Assembly (NCBI GenBank): GCA_934525325.1 | Contig: CAKSZE010000030.1 | Span: 1-19,889, forward strand | Direction of reading: 5' to 3' | Length of the DNA: 19,889 bases | Source: an uncultured Faecalibacterium sp. | Lineage (GTDB): Bacteria; Bacillota; Clostridia; Oscillospirales; Ruminococcaceae | Part shown: positions 1-8,857 of the stretch, piece by piece | How the letters are laid out: each line of letters begins with the position of its first letter | Numbering within the stretch: position 1 is the stretch's first letter | Made by a program: the position numbers and the translations under genes | Notes under the pieces: generated by a model | What the model saw: the letters and a program-made list of their open reading frames with translations, nothing else | What the model was told of the DNA's origin: nothing | The model's database searches: none

Positions 1-77
1 TTGCCAAGGCTGGCATGTTCTCCTCTGACCGCACCATTGCCGAGTACGACCGCGACATCTGGCATCTGGGCAAGTAA
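1..77 (+). CDS. C-terminal end of probable glycogen/starch phosphorylase (partial)
   Basis: Only the last 24 residues are inside the window, read in the frame starting at base 3 and ending in TAA at 75-77. The tail reads SSDRTIAEYDRDIWHLGK. A closing block of the type 'R(T/S)I.EY...IW.(L/I)' is typical of the C-terminus of alpha-glucan phosphorylases, PLP enzymes that release glucose-1-phosphate from glycogen. A strong terminator follows about 40 bp later, so this is the last gene of its transcript. The call rests on a short but characteristic tail. The start lies outside the window. Confidence 0.65.
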   Translation, partial: AKAGMFSSDRTIAEYDRDIWHLGK

Positions 78-117
78 GCGCTCCTTAAACCGCGTTTCTC
101 CCTCATTTTCTCGAAAG

Positions 118-149
118 CTGCTGCACATTGCCGTGCAGCAGTTTTTGTT
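118..149 (+). terminator. Rho-independent terminator after the phosphorylase-like gene
   Basis: Perfect 9-bp stem CTGCTGCAC (118-126) / GTGCAGCAG (133-141) with a 6-nt loop, followed by TTTTTGTTTT. Confidence 0.85.
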
Positions 150-181
150 TTGCACAGCAGGGGAGACTGTGCACCAACAAG

Positions 182-213
182 AAACGCCGCTGCATGGTCG
201 TGCAGCGGCGTTT
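182..213 (-). terminator. Hairpin terminator at the end of the tat operon
   Basis: Perfect 13-bp inverted repeat, AAACGCCGCTGCA (182-194) and its complement (201-213), with a 6-nt loop. It lies 35 bp past the tatC stop. On the minus strand the stem ends in GTTT followed by CTTG, so the U-run is short. It may work in both directions, backing up the terminator at 118-149. Confidence 0.7.
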
Positions 214-247
214 GGTTCAATTGATGAAAACCGGAACGGAAGCGGGA

Positions 248-1057
248 TCAGTCCTTGCTCTCTGCTTCTTCCTCTTCCTCGTCCTCTTCGTCCTCGTCCG
301 TATCGCGCGGCTTATAGAAGATGCCGCTCAGGAAGATGCTGACAAAGTACAGCAGCACCATGGGGATAGCCACCATGCACTGGGACACGATGTCCGGCGG
401 GGTGACCACAGCGGCGATGAAGAAGATGACCACGATGGCCACGCCGCGCACCTGCTTGAGGATCTGCGGGTTGATGATGCCCATCTTGGAAAGGATGATG
501 GTGATCAGCGGCATCTCAAACACACAGCCAAAGATGATGAACATGGTCAGGCAGAGGTTGACGTAACTTTCGATACTGGTGGTGGTCTGGATGTACTCTG
601 CACCCTCGATGCCGGTGCTGAGGAACCGCAGCATGAACGGCATCATGAGCTTATAGGCGAACAGCACGCCCACGCAGAACAGGATCAGACCCAGCAGCAT
701 GACCAGCTTGAAAAAGGCGCTCTCGCTCTTTTTCAGGCCCGGCTTTGCAAAGGCGTAGATGTTGTAAAAGGCCACAGGCACCGTTACCACCACACCGGCC
801 AGAATGGACACCCGGAAATACTGCATCAGTTTTTCCTGCGGGGCAATGGACACGAACTGGTAATACTCGCGGCCCATGGCAGTAAGCAGATCGATCAGAC
901 GGTCTGCATACGCCAGCGAGACCACTACGCCCACCACAAACACCACCGCGCAGATGATGAGCCGGTTCCGCAGTTCTTTCAGATGGCCGGTCAGCGTCAT
1001 GCTGCCGTCCTCTGCCATGACTTCGGCTTTCTTATTGCGCTTTTTGTTTGTAGCCAC
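248..1057 (-). CDS. tatC: Sec-independent protein translocase subunit TatC
   Basis: 269-residue polytopic membrane protein that forms the receptor core of the twin-arginine translocase and binds the RR signal of folded exported proteins. Visible TatC hallmarks are HLKELRNRL near residues 25-33, the FAKPGL block near residue 105, a FEMP motif in the second half and TPPD..SQ before the last helices. Hydrophobic stretches fit six membrane spans. The tail is a strongly acidic run of Asp and Glu ending in ESKD. The start is GTG at 1057, with GAGGAG 5-6 nt upstream inside the last codons of tatA, so the two genes are probably translationally coupled. Length is slightly above the usual 240-260 because of the acidic tail. 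Confidence 0.95.
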   Translation of the reverse strand: MATNKKRNKKAEVMAEDGSMTLTGHLKELRNRLIICAVVFVVGVVVSLAYADRLIDLLTAMGREYYQFVSIAPQEKLMQYFRVSILAGVVVTVPVAFYNIYAFAKPGLKKSESAFFKLVMLLGLILFCVGVLFAYKLMMPFMLRFLSTGIEGAEYIQTTTSIESYVNLCLTMFIIFGCVFEMPLITIILSKMGIINPQILKQVRGVAIVVIFFIAAVVTPPDIVSQCMVAIPMVLLYFVSIFLSGIFYKPRDTDEDEEDEEEEEAESKD

Positions 1058-1059
1058 AA

Positions 1060-1257
1060 TTACTCCTCGTCTTCGTCCTTCTTATCAGCCTTCTTCACGG
1101 TCTCCTCGGAACCCTCGGCGTCCTCGTCCTCCATGCCCTTCTTGAAGCCATTGATGGTCTTACCGAACATCTTGCCCAGCTTCGGCAGGTTCTTGGGTCC
1201 AAAGATCAGCAGAACGACAACCAGAATGATCAGCAGCTCATTAGTACCAATACGCAT
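1060..1257 (-). CDS. tatA: Twin-arginine translocase subunit TatA (TatA/E family)
   Basis: 65-residue protein with the TatA layout: a short N-terminus (MRIGTNELL), one membrane helix, the hinge FGPKNLPKLGK, an amphipathic helix and a charged tail of Glu, Asp and Lys. TatA oligomers form the pore for folded substrates recruited by TatC. A longer reading exists upstream to 1338, but the internal ATG at 1257 has an excellent AAGGAG 8 nt before it and starts right at the conserved N-terminus, so I chose it. It lies 101 bp after the tatB-like gene and 2 bp before tatC, in the same minus-strand operon. Confidence 0.93.
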   Translation of the reverse strand: MRIGTNELLIILVVVLLIFGPKNLPKLGKMFGKTINGFKKGMEDEDAEGSEETVKKADKKDEDEE

Positions 1258-1358
1258 AATAAATATCTCCTTTTTCTTGCCGCGCCGCGTGGCGGGCGTA
1301 TTACAGAATGTATCTGGCAACCGCGGGCGCGGGTGCATCCATAAATAAGTAGGGCAGC

Positions 1359-1913
1359 TTACACCTTTGCTTCCTCAGCGGGTGCAGCTTCGGCGGCCTC
1401 TTCGGCTGCGGCAGGGGCTTCCTGCACGGGCTCAGCCACCGGCTCTGCGGCGGGCTGTGCGGCCTCGGCAGCGGGCTGCTCCGGTTTTTCAGCGGTTTCG
1501 GCAGGGGCGGTCTCTGCAGCTTCTGCCGGGGCTTCGGCGGGCTGCTCGGGCAGCTCCTCCACGGTGTCCTCGGTCAGGTCGGTGACCTCCTCGGTCTCAG
1601 CCAGCTTCTTGGCGGCTTCCTCCTTGCTGGTCTTGCCAATGCCGGTAAAGCTCTTGGTCACGTCCCGCATACTGCTGTCGATATCCTTCTTGATATCGGT
1701 CAGGGGGGCAACAGCTTCTTTCAGGGGCGCCTGGATCTCGTTCAGCGGCTCCACCACGTTCTTCTGGATCTCTTCAGAAGCAGCGCCGGTGTACTTCTTC
1801 AGCTCACGGAGCATCTTGCCGATCTTCTTTGCGTAGACAGGCAGCTGGTCCGGGCCGATGAACACAAACGCCACAACGACGATGACGATAAGTTCCCAAA
1901 AACCAATTTTCAT
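1359..1913 (-). CDS. TatB-like translocase subunit with long Ala/Glu/Pro tail
   Basis: 184 residues. It has an N-terminal membrane helix (MKIGFWELIVIVVVAFVFIG), then the TatA/B hinge GPDQLPVYAKKIGK and an amphipathic helix. A coiled-coil-like middle (about 45-110) follows, and the last 70 residues are almost only Ala, Glu and Pro. The GP(D/E)QLP hinge and the extra length fit TatB, which pairs with TatC to receive the signal peptide. Many Firmicutes manage with TatA and TatC alone, so a dedicated TatB-like member is notable. First gene of the operon tatB-like / tatA / tatC. The ribosome site is AGGAAAGGAA about 10 nt before the ATG. TatA versus TatB cannot be separated with certainty from sequence alone. 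Confidence 0.82.
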   Translation of the reverse strand: MKIGFWELIVIVVVAFVFIGPDQLPVYAKKIGKMLRELKKYTGAASEEIQKNVVEPLNEIQAPLKEAVAPLTDIKKDIDSSMRDVTKSFTGIGKTSKEEAAKKLAETEEVTDLTEDTVEELPEQPAEAPAEAAETAPAETAEKPEQPAAEAAQPAAEPVAEPVQEAPAAAEEAAEAAPAEEAKV

Positions 1914-2033
1914 AAGTAACGTTTCCTTTCCTGTACCAAGGGCATTTCCAAGACCCGCTGCACACCACAGCGGTCTGCGCTTTTTTGCCCTTTTTGGCGG
2001 GGGTTCGGCGCACTGCGCGCCTTTGTTGCCCTA

Positions 2034-2081
2034 TGTATACCGAAAAGTGGTGTACTGAATGTTAACTTATTATTAACATTC
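2034..2081 (-). promoter_or_regulatory. Putative tat operon control region: -10 box and AT-rich inverted repeat
   Basis: The perfect inverted repeat GAATGTTAA (2057-2065) / TTAACATTC (2073-2081) with a 7-nt spacer lies 144 bp upstream of the tatB-like start. On the minus strand TTAACA inside the repeat is followed, 20 bp later, by TATACA (2039-2034), a possible -10. The 20-bp spacing is long, so the promoter reading is weak. The repeat itself is clear and would place an operator over the -35. It has no U-run and is not a standard terminator for the ABC operon that ends at 2172. Confidence 0.35.
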
Positions 2082-2171
2082 TATGAACGAGTGCGCGTTC
2101 GACCTGTTTTAATCAACAAAACGAATTTTCATTGCCTGTTATTACAGTATGGATAGGATACAACAGCGCTC

Positions 2172-3947
2172 TCAGGTCTGCACGCCCTCGAACTGGCTGT
2201 TGTAGAGTTTGGCATAGAAGCCGCCCTGCGCCAGCAGCTGGTCGTGATTGCCCTGCTCCACGATGTGACCGTCCTTCATGACAAGGATGACGTCTGCTTC
2301 CCGGATGGTGGAAAGGCGGTGCGCCACGATGAAGCTGGTGCGTCCCTGCATCATGCGGGCAAAGGCCTTCTGGATGCGCACCTCGGTGCGGGTATCAATG
2401 GAGGAGGTTGCTTCGTCCAAGATCAGCATGGGCGGCAGACAGAGCATCACGCGGGCGATGCAGAGCAGCTGCTTTTGTCCCTGACTGATGTTGCCGCCGT
2501 CCTCGGCGATGACGGTATCGTAGCCATCGGGCAGGCGGCGGATAAAGCTGTGGGCGTGGGCAGCCTTGGCGGCGGCGATCACCTCGTCCATGGTGGCGTC
2601 CGGCTTGCCGTAGGCAATGTTCTCCCGCACCGTACCGGCGCGCAGCCAGGTGTCCTGCAGCACCATGCCGTAGCTGCCGCGCAGGGAAGCGCGGGTCACA
2701 TCCCGGATATCGGTGCCGGAAACTTTGATGCTGCCGCCGTTCACATCATAGAACCGCATGAGCAGGTTGATGAGGGTGGTCTTGCCGCAGCCGGTAGGGC
2801 CTACGATGGCGATGCGCTGACCGGGCTGTACGTCCAGCGAGAGCCCCTCGATGAGCGGGCGGTCGGGCAGGTAGCGGAAAGAAACATCCTGCAGCTGCAC
2901 ATGGCCGTCCGGCTGCAACGCGGCGGCGTTTTCGGCTTCCGGCACCTGATCCTCGGCGTCCAGCAGTTCAAACACCCGGGCGGCGCACGCCAGTGCATTC
3001 TGTAACTCGGTGACCACGCCCGAGATCTCGTTGAAGGGCTTTGTATACTGGTTAGCGTAGCTTAAAAAGACGCTCAGCTGACCGATGGTGATGCCGCCGC
3101 GCACGGCGTACAGCGCACCCACAAGACCCACGCCCGCGTACACGATGTTGTTCACAAAGCGGGTGGCGGGGTTGGTCAGGCTGGAGAAGAAGATGGCCTT
3201 CAGGCTCACGTCCTGCAACTGCCCGTTCACCTCGTCAAAGGCGGCAAGGCTCTCGGCTTCGTGGCCAAAGGCCTGCACCACCTTCTGGCCTTCGATCATC
3301 TCGTTGACCAGCGCGGTCTGTTTGCCGCGTACGGTGCTCTGGCTCTGGAAGTAGCCGTAACTGCGCTTTGCCAGAAAGCCCGCCACCACAAGGCTCAGCG
3401 GGGTGATGCACACCACCACCAGCGTGATGGGCACGTTCTCCCGCAGCATGAACAGCAGGGTGCCAAAAATGGTCAGGATGCCGGAGAACAGCTGGGTAAA
3501 GCCCATCAGCAGGCCGTCCGCAAAGGTGTCCACATCCGCCACCATGCGGCTGACGATATCGCCGGAGGGGTGGCTGTCCAGATAGGACAGCGGCAGGGTC
3601 TGAATTTTACGCAGCGCCTCGTTGCGCAGATCACGGCTGACCGAGAAGGTGATGCGGTTGTTGCACACGCTCAAAAGCCACTGCGCAAGAGCGGCTATGG
3701 CTGCCACCACCAGAATGCTCACTGCAATGCGCAGCACCCCCGCAAGGTCTACATTGCCCTTGCCCAGCATCTTATCAATGGCGTCACCGCACAGGATGGG
3801 GATATACAGCTGGGCGGCTACGCTGACTGCCGCCACCAGCAGGCTGCACACCACAAAGGCGCTGTACGGACGGATTTTGTGCAGTACCCGGTTCAGGGTG
3901 GCCTTGCGTTGCTGCGGGGTCAGCTTATTTTTTGCTTTTGCACTCAT
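2172..3947 (-). CDS. ABC exporter half-transporter, subunit with canonical catalytic site
   Basis: 591 residues: an exporter-type membrane domain (about residues 25-320) fused to an ATPase domain. Walker A is GPTGCGKTT near 382-390, the signature is NISQGQKQ near 485-492, Walker B is MLILDEATSS with the catalytic Glu, and the switch His is in IVAHRLS. The ABC signature reads SQGQ rather than SGGQ, which would face the degenerate site of the partner in a heterodimer. The start ATG overlaps the stop of the upstream gene by 4 bp (ATGA), implying coupled translation and a 1:1 partner. Family knowledge places such pairs (YfiB/YfiC, BmrCD, LmrCD, TM287/288 type) in the cell membrane as drug or lipid exporters. 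The substrate is unknown. No clear terminator follows. Confidence 0.93.
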   Translation of the reverse strand: MSAKAKNKLTPQQRKATLNRVLHKIRPYSAFVVCSLLVAAVSVAAQLYIPILCGDAIDKMLGKGNVDLAGVLRIAVSILVVAAIAALAQWLLSVCNNRITFSVSRDLRNEALRKIQTLPLSYLDSHPSGDIVSRMVADVDTFADGLLMGFTQLFSGILTIFGTLLFMLRENVPITLVVVCITPLSLVVAGFLAKRSYGYFQSQSTVRGKQTALVNEMIEGQKVVQAFGHEAESLAAFDEVNGQLQDVSLKAIFFSSLTNPATRFVNNIVYAGVGLVGALYAVRGGITIGQLSVFLSYANQYTKPFNEISGVVTELQNALACAARVFELLDAEDQVPEAENAAALQPDGHVQLQDVSFRYLPDRPLIEGLSLDVQPGQRIAIVGPTGCGKTTLINLLMRFYDVNGGSIKVSGTDIRDVTRASLRGSYGMVLQDTWLRAGTVRENIAYGKPDATMDEVIAAAKAAHAHSFIRRLPDGYDTVIAEDGGNISQGQKQLLCIARVMLCLPPMLILDEATSSIDTRTEVRIQKAFARMMQGRTSFIVAHRLSTIREADVILVMKDGHIVEQGNHDQLLAQGGFYAKLYNSQFEGVQT

Positions 3948-5683
3948 GCTTCTGCCTCCCCTTTCTTGAACTGGCTCTCGTAGATCTCCTCGTACACCGG
4001 GCAGCTGCTGCGCAGGGCGCTGTGGGTGCCGATGCCCACCAGATGACCGTCATCCAGCACCAGAATCTGGTCGGCGTGCTGCAAACTGGCGGCACGCTGG
4101 CTGACGATGAATACGGTCAGTGCCCCGGGCAGCGCCGCCAGTGCCTTGCGCAGGGCGGCGTCGGTGGCGTAGTCCAGCGCGCTGGCGCTGTCGTCCAAAA
4201 TCAAAATGTCCGGCTTGCCCACCAGCGCACGGGCGATGGTGAGCCGCTGCTTCTGTCCGCCGGAAAGATTGCGTCCGCCCTGCTCCACCGGCTCGTCCAG
4301 CCCAAGGGGCTTTGCACGCACAAAGTCTGCGGCCTGTGCCGTTTCCAGCGCCGCCCACAGGTCGGCATCGGTGGCATCCTTGTTGCCCCACAGCAGATTG
4401 GAGCGGATGGTGCCGCCGAAGAGCTGCGCCTTCTGCATGACCACCGCCACCCTGCCGCGCAAGGCGTCCCGGGGGTAGCTGGCCACCGGGCGGCCAAAGA
4501 TCTCCACGCTGCCCTCGGTGGCATCGTAAAAGCGCGGGATGAGGTTTACTAAGCTGGATTTGCCGCTGCCGGTGCCGCCGATGACGCCGATGGTCTGGCC
4601 CTTTTTGGCGGTAAAGCTGATGTCGGTCAGGCTGGGTGCACCCGCCCCGGCGTAGGTCAGGCCTACATGGTCAAAGCGCACGGCATCGCCGGTCTTGTCG
4701 GCGGGCACTTCGCCCAGCAACTCAGCCGGGAAGGTCATGCCGGGCTTTGTATCCAGCACTGCCTGCACGCGGCCTGCACAGGCCAGTGCCTTGCTGATCT
4801 GCACGATGAGGTTGGCAAGCTTGACCAGCTCCACAAGGATCTGGTTCATGTAGTTCACCAGCGCGATCACATCGCCGGACGCCATGCCGCCCACGTTGAT
4901 CTCGATGCTGCCCACATACAGCAGCGCCACGATGGCAAGATTGATGAGCACATAGGTCAGCGGGTTCATCAGCGCCGAAAGGTGGCCGACGTGCAGCTGC
5001 ATCCCGGTCAGCAGGGCGTTGGCGTCCTCAAAGCGGTCGATCTCGCTCTGCTCCTTATCAAAGGCGCGCACCACGCGCACGCCGGTCAGGTTCTCGCGGG
5101 TCAGCCCCAGCACCCGGTCCAGCCGGGTCTGCACGGTCTTGTACAGCGGACGGGTGATCACCATCACGCCGAACACCACCACGCTGAGCAGCGGGATGGT
5201 GACCACAAAGATCATTGCCGCCCGGGCGTTGACCGTAAAGGCCATGACCATAGCGCCCAGCACCACAAAGGGGCTGCGCAGGAACAAACGCAAAAACAGG
5301 TTGAGCCCGCTCTGCACCTGATTGACATCACTGGTCATGCGGGTGATAAGGGTGCTGGTGCCCAGCGTATCCATCTCTGAAAAGCTCAGGCTCTGGATAT
5401 GGGCAAACAGGGCGTGCCGCAGCGCGGTGGAGTAGCCCACCGCCGCCTTGGCGGAAAAGTACTGCGCGGTCAGGCTGCAGGTAAGGCCGATAAAGGCCAG
5501 CAGCAGCAAAAGGCCGCACCGCACCAGAATATAGTGCAAATCGTGTGCTGCAATGCCCACATTGACGATATCTGCCATGACCAGCGGCACAAACAGGTCA
5601 AAGGTGGCTTCCAGCATCTTAAAGAGCGGTGCAAGCACGCTTTCGCGCTTGTAGCCCTTCAGGTAGCCAAGCATCCGGTTCAA
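3944..5683 (-). CDS. ABC exporter half-transporter, subunit with degenerate ATP site
   Basis: 579 residues with an N-terminal six-helix exporter domain and a C-terminal ATPase domain. Walker A is GGTGSGKSS near 368-376 and the signature is a normal NLSGGQKQR near 471-479. Walker B is ILILDDSASALD, where Asp replaces the catalytic Glu, and the H-loop reads IVSQR, with Gln in place of the switch His. The same two changes are known in heterodimeric exporters such as TM287 of TM287/288. I chose the TTG start at 5683 because AAAGGAGG lies 7 nt upstream. The in-frame ATG at 5707 would overlap this ribosome site, and an ATG at 5674 is the other alternative. First gene of the two-gene operon. Confidence 0.92.
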   Translation of the reverse strand: MNRMLGYLKGYKRESVLAPLFKMLEATFDLFVPLVMADIVNVGIAAHDLHYILVRCGLLLLLAFIGLTCSLTAQYFSAKAAVGYSTALRHALFAHIQSLSFSEMDTLGTSTLITRMTSDVNQVQSGLNLFLRLFLRSPFVVLGAMVMAFTVNARAAMIFVVTIPLLSVVVFGVMVITRPLYKTVQTRLDRVLGLTRENLTGVRVVRAFDKEQSEIDRFEDANALLTGMQLHVGHLSALMNPLTYVLINLAIVALLYVGSIEINVGGMASGDVIALVNYMNQILVELVKLANLIVQISKALACAGRVQAVLDTKPGMTFPAELLGEVPADKTGDAVRFDHVGLTYAGAGAPSLTDISFTAKKGQTIGVIGGTGSGKSSLVNLIPRFYDATEGSVEIFGRPVASYPRDALRGRVAVVMQKAQLFGGTIRSNLLWGNKDATDADLWAALETAQAADFVRAKPLGLDEPVEQGGRNLSGGQKQRLTIARALVGKPDILILDDSASALDYATDAALRKALAALPGALTVFIVSQRAASLQHADQILVLDDGHLVGIGTHSALRSSCPVYEEIYESQFKKGEAEA

Positions 5684-5717
5684 AAAAATTCCTCCTTTGG
5701 GGGTCAAAATACACCTT

Positions 5718-5746
5718 ATTATAACGCGATGTATCCCGAAAATCCA
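5718..5746 (-). promoter_or_regulatory. Sigma-A type promoter of the ABC exporter operon
   Basis: On the minus strand a perfect TATAAT (5723-5718) is preceded at 17 bp by TGGATT (5746-5741). It lies about 35 bp upstream of the TTG start of the first ABC gene. No operator-like repeat is obvious. Confidence 0.65.
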
Positions 5747-5767
5747 GTGCCGCAGCTGCGTTTTGCA

Positions 5768-5796
5768 TTGTACAAGCTGCCAAATCCTGTTATACT
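5768..5796 (+). promoter_or_regulatory. Sigma-A type promoter of the SseB/Sel1 gene
   Basis: TTGTAC (5768-5773), 17-bp spacer, TATACT (5791-5796), about 35 bp before the start codon. It is divergent from, and only some 20 bp away from, the ABC operon promoter. Confidence 0.75.
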
Positions 5797-5831
5797 AGGG
5801 CTGATGTTGATGCTGATATTGATAGGGAAGT

Positions 5832-6941
5832 ATGGTGAACACAATGGCAAGACGAACAGACGGCGGGGTACGCTTCCGCCCGGTGGGCAGCCGCCGCAGC
5901 CGCACCGCACCGGTGTACGGCCCGCGCGGCACCGGCTGCCCGGCCATCGAGCGGGCGGTGCAGGGACTGTATAAAGGCCAGAACGAGGAAAGCTTCTGGG
6001 CCCTGATGAGCGCGTTGAACTATGCGCTGGAGCTGGAGACCCATGTGCTGGTGCCGCTGCAAACGGCACTTTCGGCGCAGGGTGCGCCCGCCCCGTGGAT
6101 GGAGCACCCCATCCCGGCGGAAAAGGCCGACGGCCTTGCCTTGTGGACGCTGCGCAACGATAAGGGGCGCTGCTGGCTGCCGCTGTTTACCTCGGTGGCA
6201 GCGGCCGGTGCAGACCGCAGTACCGGCAGCCGCCCCATGGCCGACCGCACCTTGGAACAGGCCATGCAGCTGGCGCTGGACACCCCGGGCATCGACGGCG
6301 TAGTGCTGGACCCGTGGAGCAATTCGGCCTCGCTGGACGGTGCACTGCTCAACGGTCTGCTGCACGCAGGCCACACCCCGGAAGGCCCCGGCGCAGAGGA
6401 AGCCGAAGCCGGTAAGGAGGCCGCCCGCGCCGGACACTGGGCGGCAGCGGCAGAGTGCTACCAAAAAGCCGCTGAGCAGGGAAATTCTGCCGGGCTATCG
6501 CTGCTGGGCGAGTGCTTGTATCAGGGGCGCGGGGCGTCCAAGAGCGCCGCGCAGGCGCGCAAGCTGTGGAAAGCCGCAGCCGAAAACGGTGATCCCACCG
6601 CCCTTTTGAACCTTGGTGACGACTGCGCCGCCCGGGGCGACAACGGCAAGGCGCTGTTGTGGTACCGCCGGGCGCGGCAGAGCGCGGCCACGGTGCCGGA
6701 TATCGAGTATACGCCCCGGGTCTGCCTGCGGCTGGCGCAGTACGAAACCCGCTACACCTCCCGCAAAAAGGCGCTGGCGCTGGCGGCAGAAGCAAAGCAG
6801 GCTTTTACCATTTTGCAGCGGGAGCATGAGCCGGACGCTGACCGCTGGTTACAGGAAGCGGAACAGCTGCTCTACGAGCTGACCCACGAGCCGCCCACGG
6901 CTCCGGCAGCATATAACATAGAATCTTTACAATTGGACTAA
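5832..6941 (+). CDS. SseB N-terminal domain protein with Sel1-like repeats
   Basis: 369 residues, soluble, no signal peptide. After a basic 30-residue N-terminus, residues about 38-170 resemble the SseB N-terminal domain: an ELETHVLVPLQ strand, a WLPLFTS block and a closing GIDGVVLDPWS motif. Residues about 190-285 form Sel1/TPR-type helical repeats (WAAAAECYQKAAEQGNSAGL, then ARKLWKAAAENGDPTALLNLG, then KALLWYRRA), which usually serve as a protein-binding scaffold. The function is unknown. dnaK follows 83 bp downstream with no terminator between, so a shared transcript is likely and a role near the chaperone is possible. The start is uncertain among ATG 5832, GTG 5835 and ATG 5844. The ribosome site AGGGAAG is modest. 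Confidence 0.8.
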   Translation: MVNTMARRTDGGVRFRPVGSRRSRTAPVYGPRGTGCPAIERAVQGLYKGQNEESFWALMSALNYALELETHVLVPLQTALSAQGAPAPWMEHPIPAEKADGLALWTLRNDKGRCWLPLFTSVAAAGADRSTGSRPMADRTLEQAMQLALDTPGIDGVVLDPWSNSASLDGALLNGLLHAGHTPEGPGAEEAEAGKEAARAGHWAAAAECYQKAAEQGNSAGLSLLGECLYQGRGASKSAAQARKLWKAAAENGDPTALLNLGDDCAARGDNGKALLWYRRARQSAATVPDIEYTPRVCLRLAQYETRYTSRKKALALAAEAKQAFTILQREHEPDADRWLQEAEQLLYELTHEPPTAPAAYNIESLQLD

Positions 6942-7024
6942 AAAATGGTCACAGCCATCCGGTAAGATAGACTGGAGAGAAAATTAGCCCGCAGACACGG
7001 CGGACAAGAAACAGAGGAAACAGT

Positions 7025-8842
7025 ATGAGCAAAGTGATCGGTATTGATCTGGGTACGACCAATTCCTGTGTGGCAGTGGTGGAGGGCGGCAAGCCCGTGG
7101 TCATCACCAATGCAGAGGGCGAGCGCACCACCCCCAGCGTGGTGGCCTTTACCAAGGACGGCGAGCGTCTGGTGGGCGGCGCGGCCAAGCGCCAGATCGC
7201 CACCAACTCCGGGCGCACGATCTCCAGCATCAAGCGGTACATGGGCTCGGACTACCGGGCGCACATTGACGGCAAAGACCTTGCCCCGCAGGAGATCAGC
7301 GCCATGATCCTTGCCAAGATCCGCCGGGACGCCGAGAGCTATCTGGGCGAGCCGGTCACCGAGGCCGTCATCACTGTGCCCGCCTATTTTGACGACAGCC
7401 AGCGCAAGGCCACGCAGGATGCAGGCCGCATTGCGGGGCTGAACGTGCTGCGCATCATCAACGAGCCTACCGCCGCCGCTGTGGCCTACGGTCTGGACAA
7501 CGAAGCCGCGCAGAAGATCCTGGTCTACGACCTTGGCGGCGGCACCTTTGACGTGTCCATCATCGAGATCGAGGACGGCACCTTTACGGTGCTTGCCACC
7601 GGCGGCGACACCCATCTGGGCGGCGACGACTTTGACCAGCGCATCGTGGAGTACGCGGTGGCCGAGTTCAAAAAGTCTGACCGCATCGACCTGACCCGCG
7701 ACCCCGCCGCCATGGGACGGCTGAAGGAGGAAGCGGAAAAGGCCAAGAAGGAGCTTTCCAGTGCGCCCTCTGCCCAGCTGAACCTGCCCTTTATCACGGT
7801 GGGCAAGGACGGGCCGCATCACTTGGATATCGCCCTGTCCCGCCCGCAGTTCGAGATGATGACCGGCGATCTGCTGTCCCGCACCGTGACCCCGGTGCAG
7901 AACGCTTTGCGGGATGCGGGCATCTCTGCCAGCCAGCTGGGCAAGGTGCTGCTGGTGGGCGGCAGCACCCGGATGCCCGCTGTGGAGCGGCAGGTGCGGG
8001 AGCTGCTGGGCAAGGAGCCCAGCCACAGCCTGAACCCGGACGAATGCGTTGCCATGGGTGCAGCGGTGCAGGGTGCACTGCTGCAGGGCGGCGGCAAGCT
8101 GGCGGGCGCCACCGGCGCGGCAGCGCAGGGGCTGGTGCTGATGGATGTGACCCCGCTGACCTTGTCCATCGAGACGCTGGGCGGTGTAGCCACCCCGCTG
8201 ATCACCCGCAACAGCATGATCCCCACCCGCAAGAGCCAGATCTTTACCACAGCCCGTCCCATGCAGACCAGCGTGGAGATCAACGTTTTGCAGGGCGAGC
8301 GCCACTTTGCGCGGGACAACAAGTCTTTGGGCAAGTTCAAGCTGAACGGCATCCGGGCAAGCTTTTCGTCCAAGCCCCAGATCGAGGTCACCTTTGATAT
8401 CGATGTGAACGGCGTGGTGAAGGTATCCGCGAAGGACCTTGCCACCGGGCGGGAGCAGAACATCACCATCACCGGCAGCACCAACCTTTCCGAAAACGAG
8501 ATCCAGCGCGCCATGGCAGACGCCGCCGCCTACGAGGCCGAGGATAGCCGCCGCAAGGAGCGTCTGGAGCTGCACAATCAGGCCGAGGTGCTGGCTTATA
8601 AGGTGGACGAGGCGCTTTCCAAGTGCAAAAAGGAGCTGGACAAGGACGAAAAGGCCCGCGTGAAGGCCGACCTTGCCAACCTGCGCCGCTGCCTGCGCAA
8701 GGATAAACCCGAAAAGATGAACGAGACCGAGGAAGCCGCCCTGCGGCAGGCCAAGAGCCAGCTGGAAGCCTCGGCCAACCATCTGATGCTGCTGTACTCT
8801 GCCGAGCAGACCCCCGGCGATGGGACGGACAGCACGCTGTAA
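7025..8842 (+). CDS. dnaK: Molecular chaperone DnaK (Hsp70), stand-alone locus
   Basis: 605 residues. An ATP-driven chaperone that binds exposed hydrophobic segments in the cytosol with DnaJ and GrpE. The ATPase domain shows [14 protein letters not shown] at the N-terminus, the phosphate loop [13 protein letters not shown] and [12 protein letters not shown]. The interdomain linker reads [17 protein letters not shown] near 370-386, followed by the substrate domain and a charged helical lid. Start ATG with GAGGA 7 nt upstream. Unlike the usual hrcA-grpE-dnaK-dnaJ cluster, none of the partners is adjacent, and I see no CIRCE element (TTAGCACTC repeat) upstream. A weak TGGTCA/TAGACT promoter (near 6946-6973) is possible. 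This could be the only DnaK, moved away from its partners, or a second copy. Confidence 0.95.
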   Translation: MSKVIGIDLGTTNSCVAVVEGGKPVVITNAEGERTTPSVVAFTKDGERLVGGAAKRQIATNSGRTISSIKRYMGSDYRAHIDGKDLAPQEISAMILAKIRRDAESYLGEPVTEAVITVPAYFDDSQRKATQDAGRIAGLNVLRIINEPTAAAVAYGLDNEAAQKILVYDLGGGTFDVSIIEIEDGTFTVLATGGDTHLGGDDFDQRIVEYAVAEFKKSDRIDLTRDPAAMGRLKEEAEKAKKELSSAPSAQLNLPFITVGKDGPHHLDIALSRPQFEMMTGDLLSRTVTPVQNALRDAGISASQLGKVLLVGGSTRMPAVERQVRELLGKEPSHSLNPDECVAMGAAVQGALLQGGGKLAGATGAAAQGLVLMDVTPLTLSIETLGGVATPLITRNSMIPTRKSQIFTTARPMQTSVEINVLQGERHFARDNKSLGKFKLNGIRASFSSKPQIEVTFDIDVNGVVKVSAKDLATGREQNITITGSTNLSENEIQRAMADAAAYEAEDSRRKERLELHNQAEVLAYKVDEALSKCKKELDKDEKARVKADLANLRRCLRKDKPEKMNETEEAALRQAKSQLEASANHLMLLYSAEQTPGDGTDSTL

Positions 8843-8857
8843 TATAATAAGGTTTGT

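Noticed and set aside
128..1348. Open 406-residue plus-strand frame over the tat genes
   Set aside because: It is antisense to tatC and tatA, its protein is His/Asp/Gln-rich low-complexity text, and the minus-strand genes have clear families and ribosome sites.
6942..7024. CIRCE (HrcA) site upstream of dnaK
   Set aside because: No TTAGCACTC-N9-GAGTGCTAA or close variant is present.
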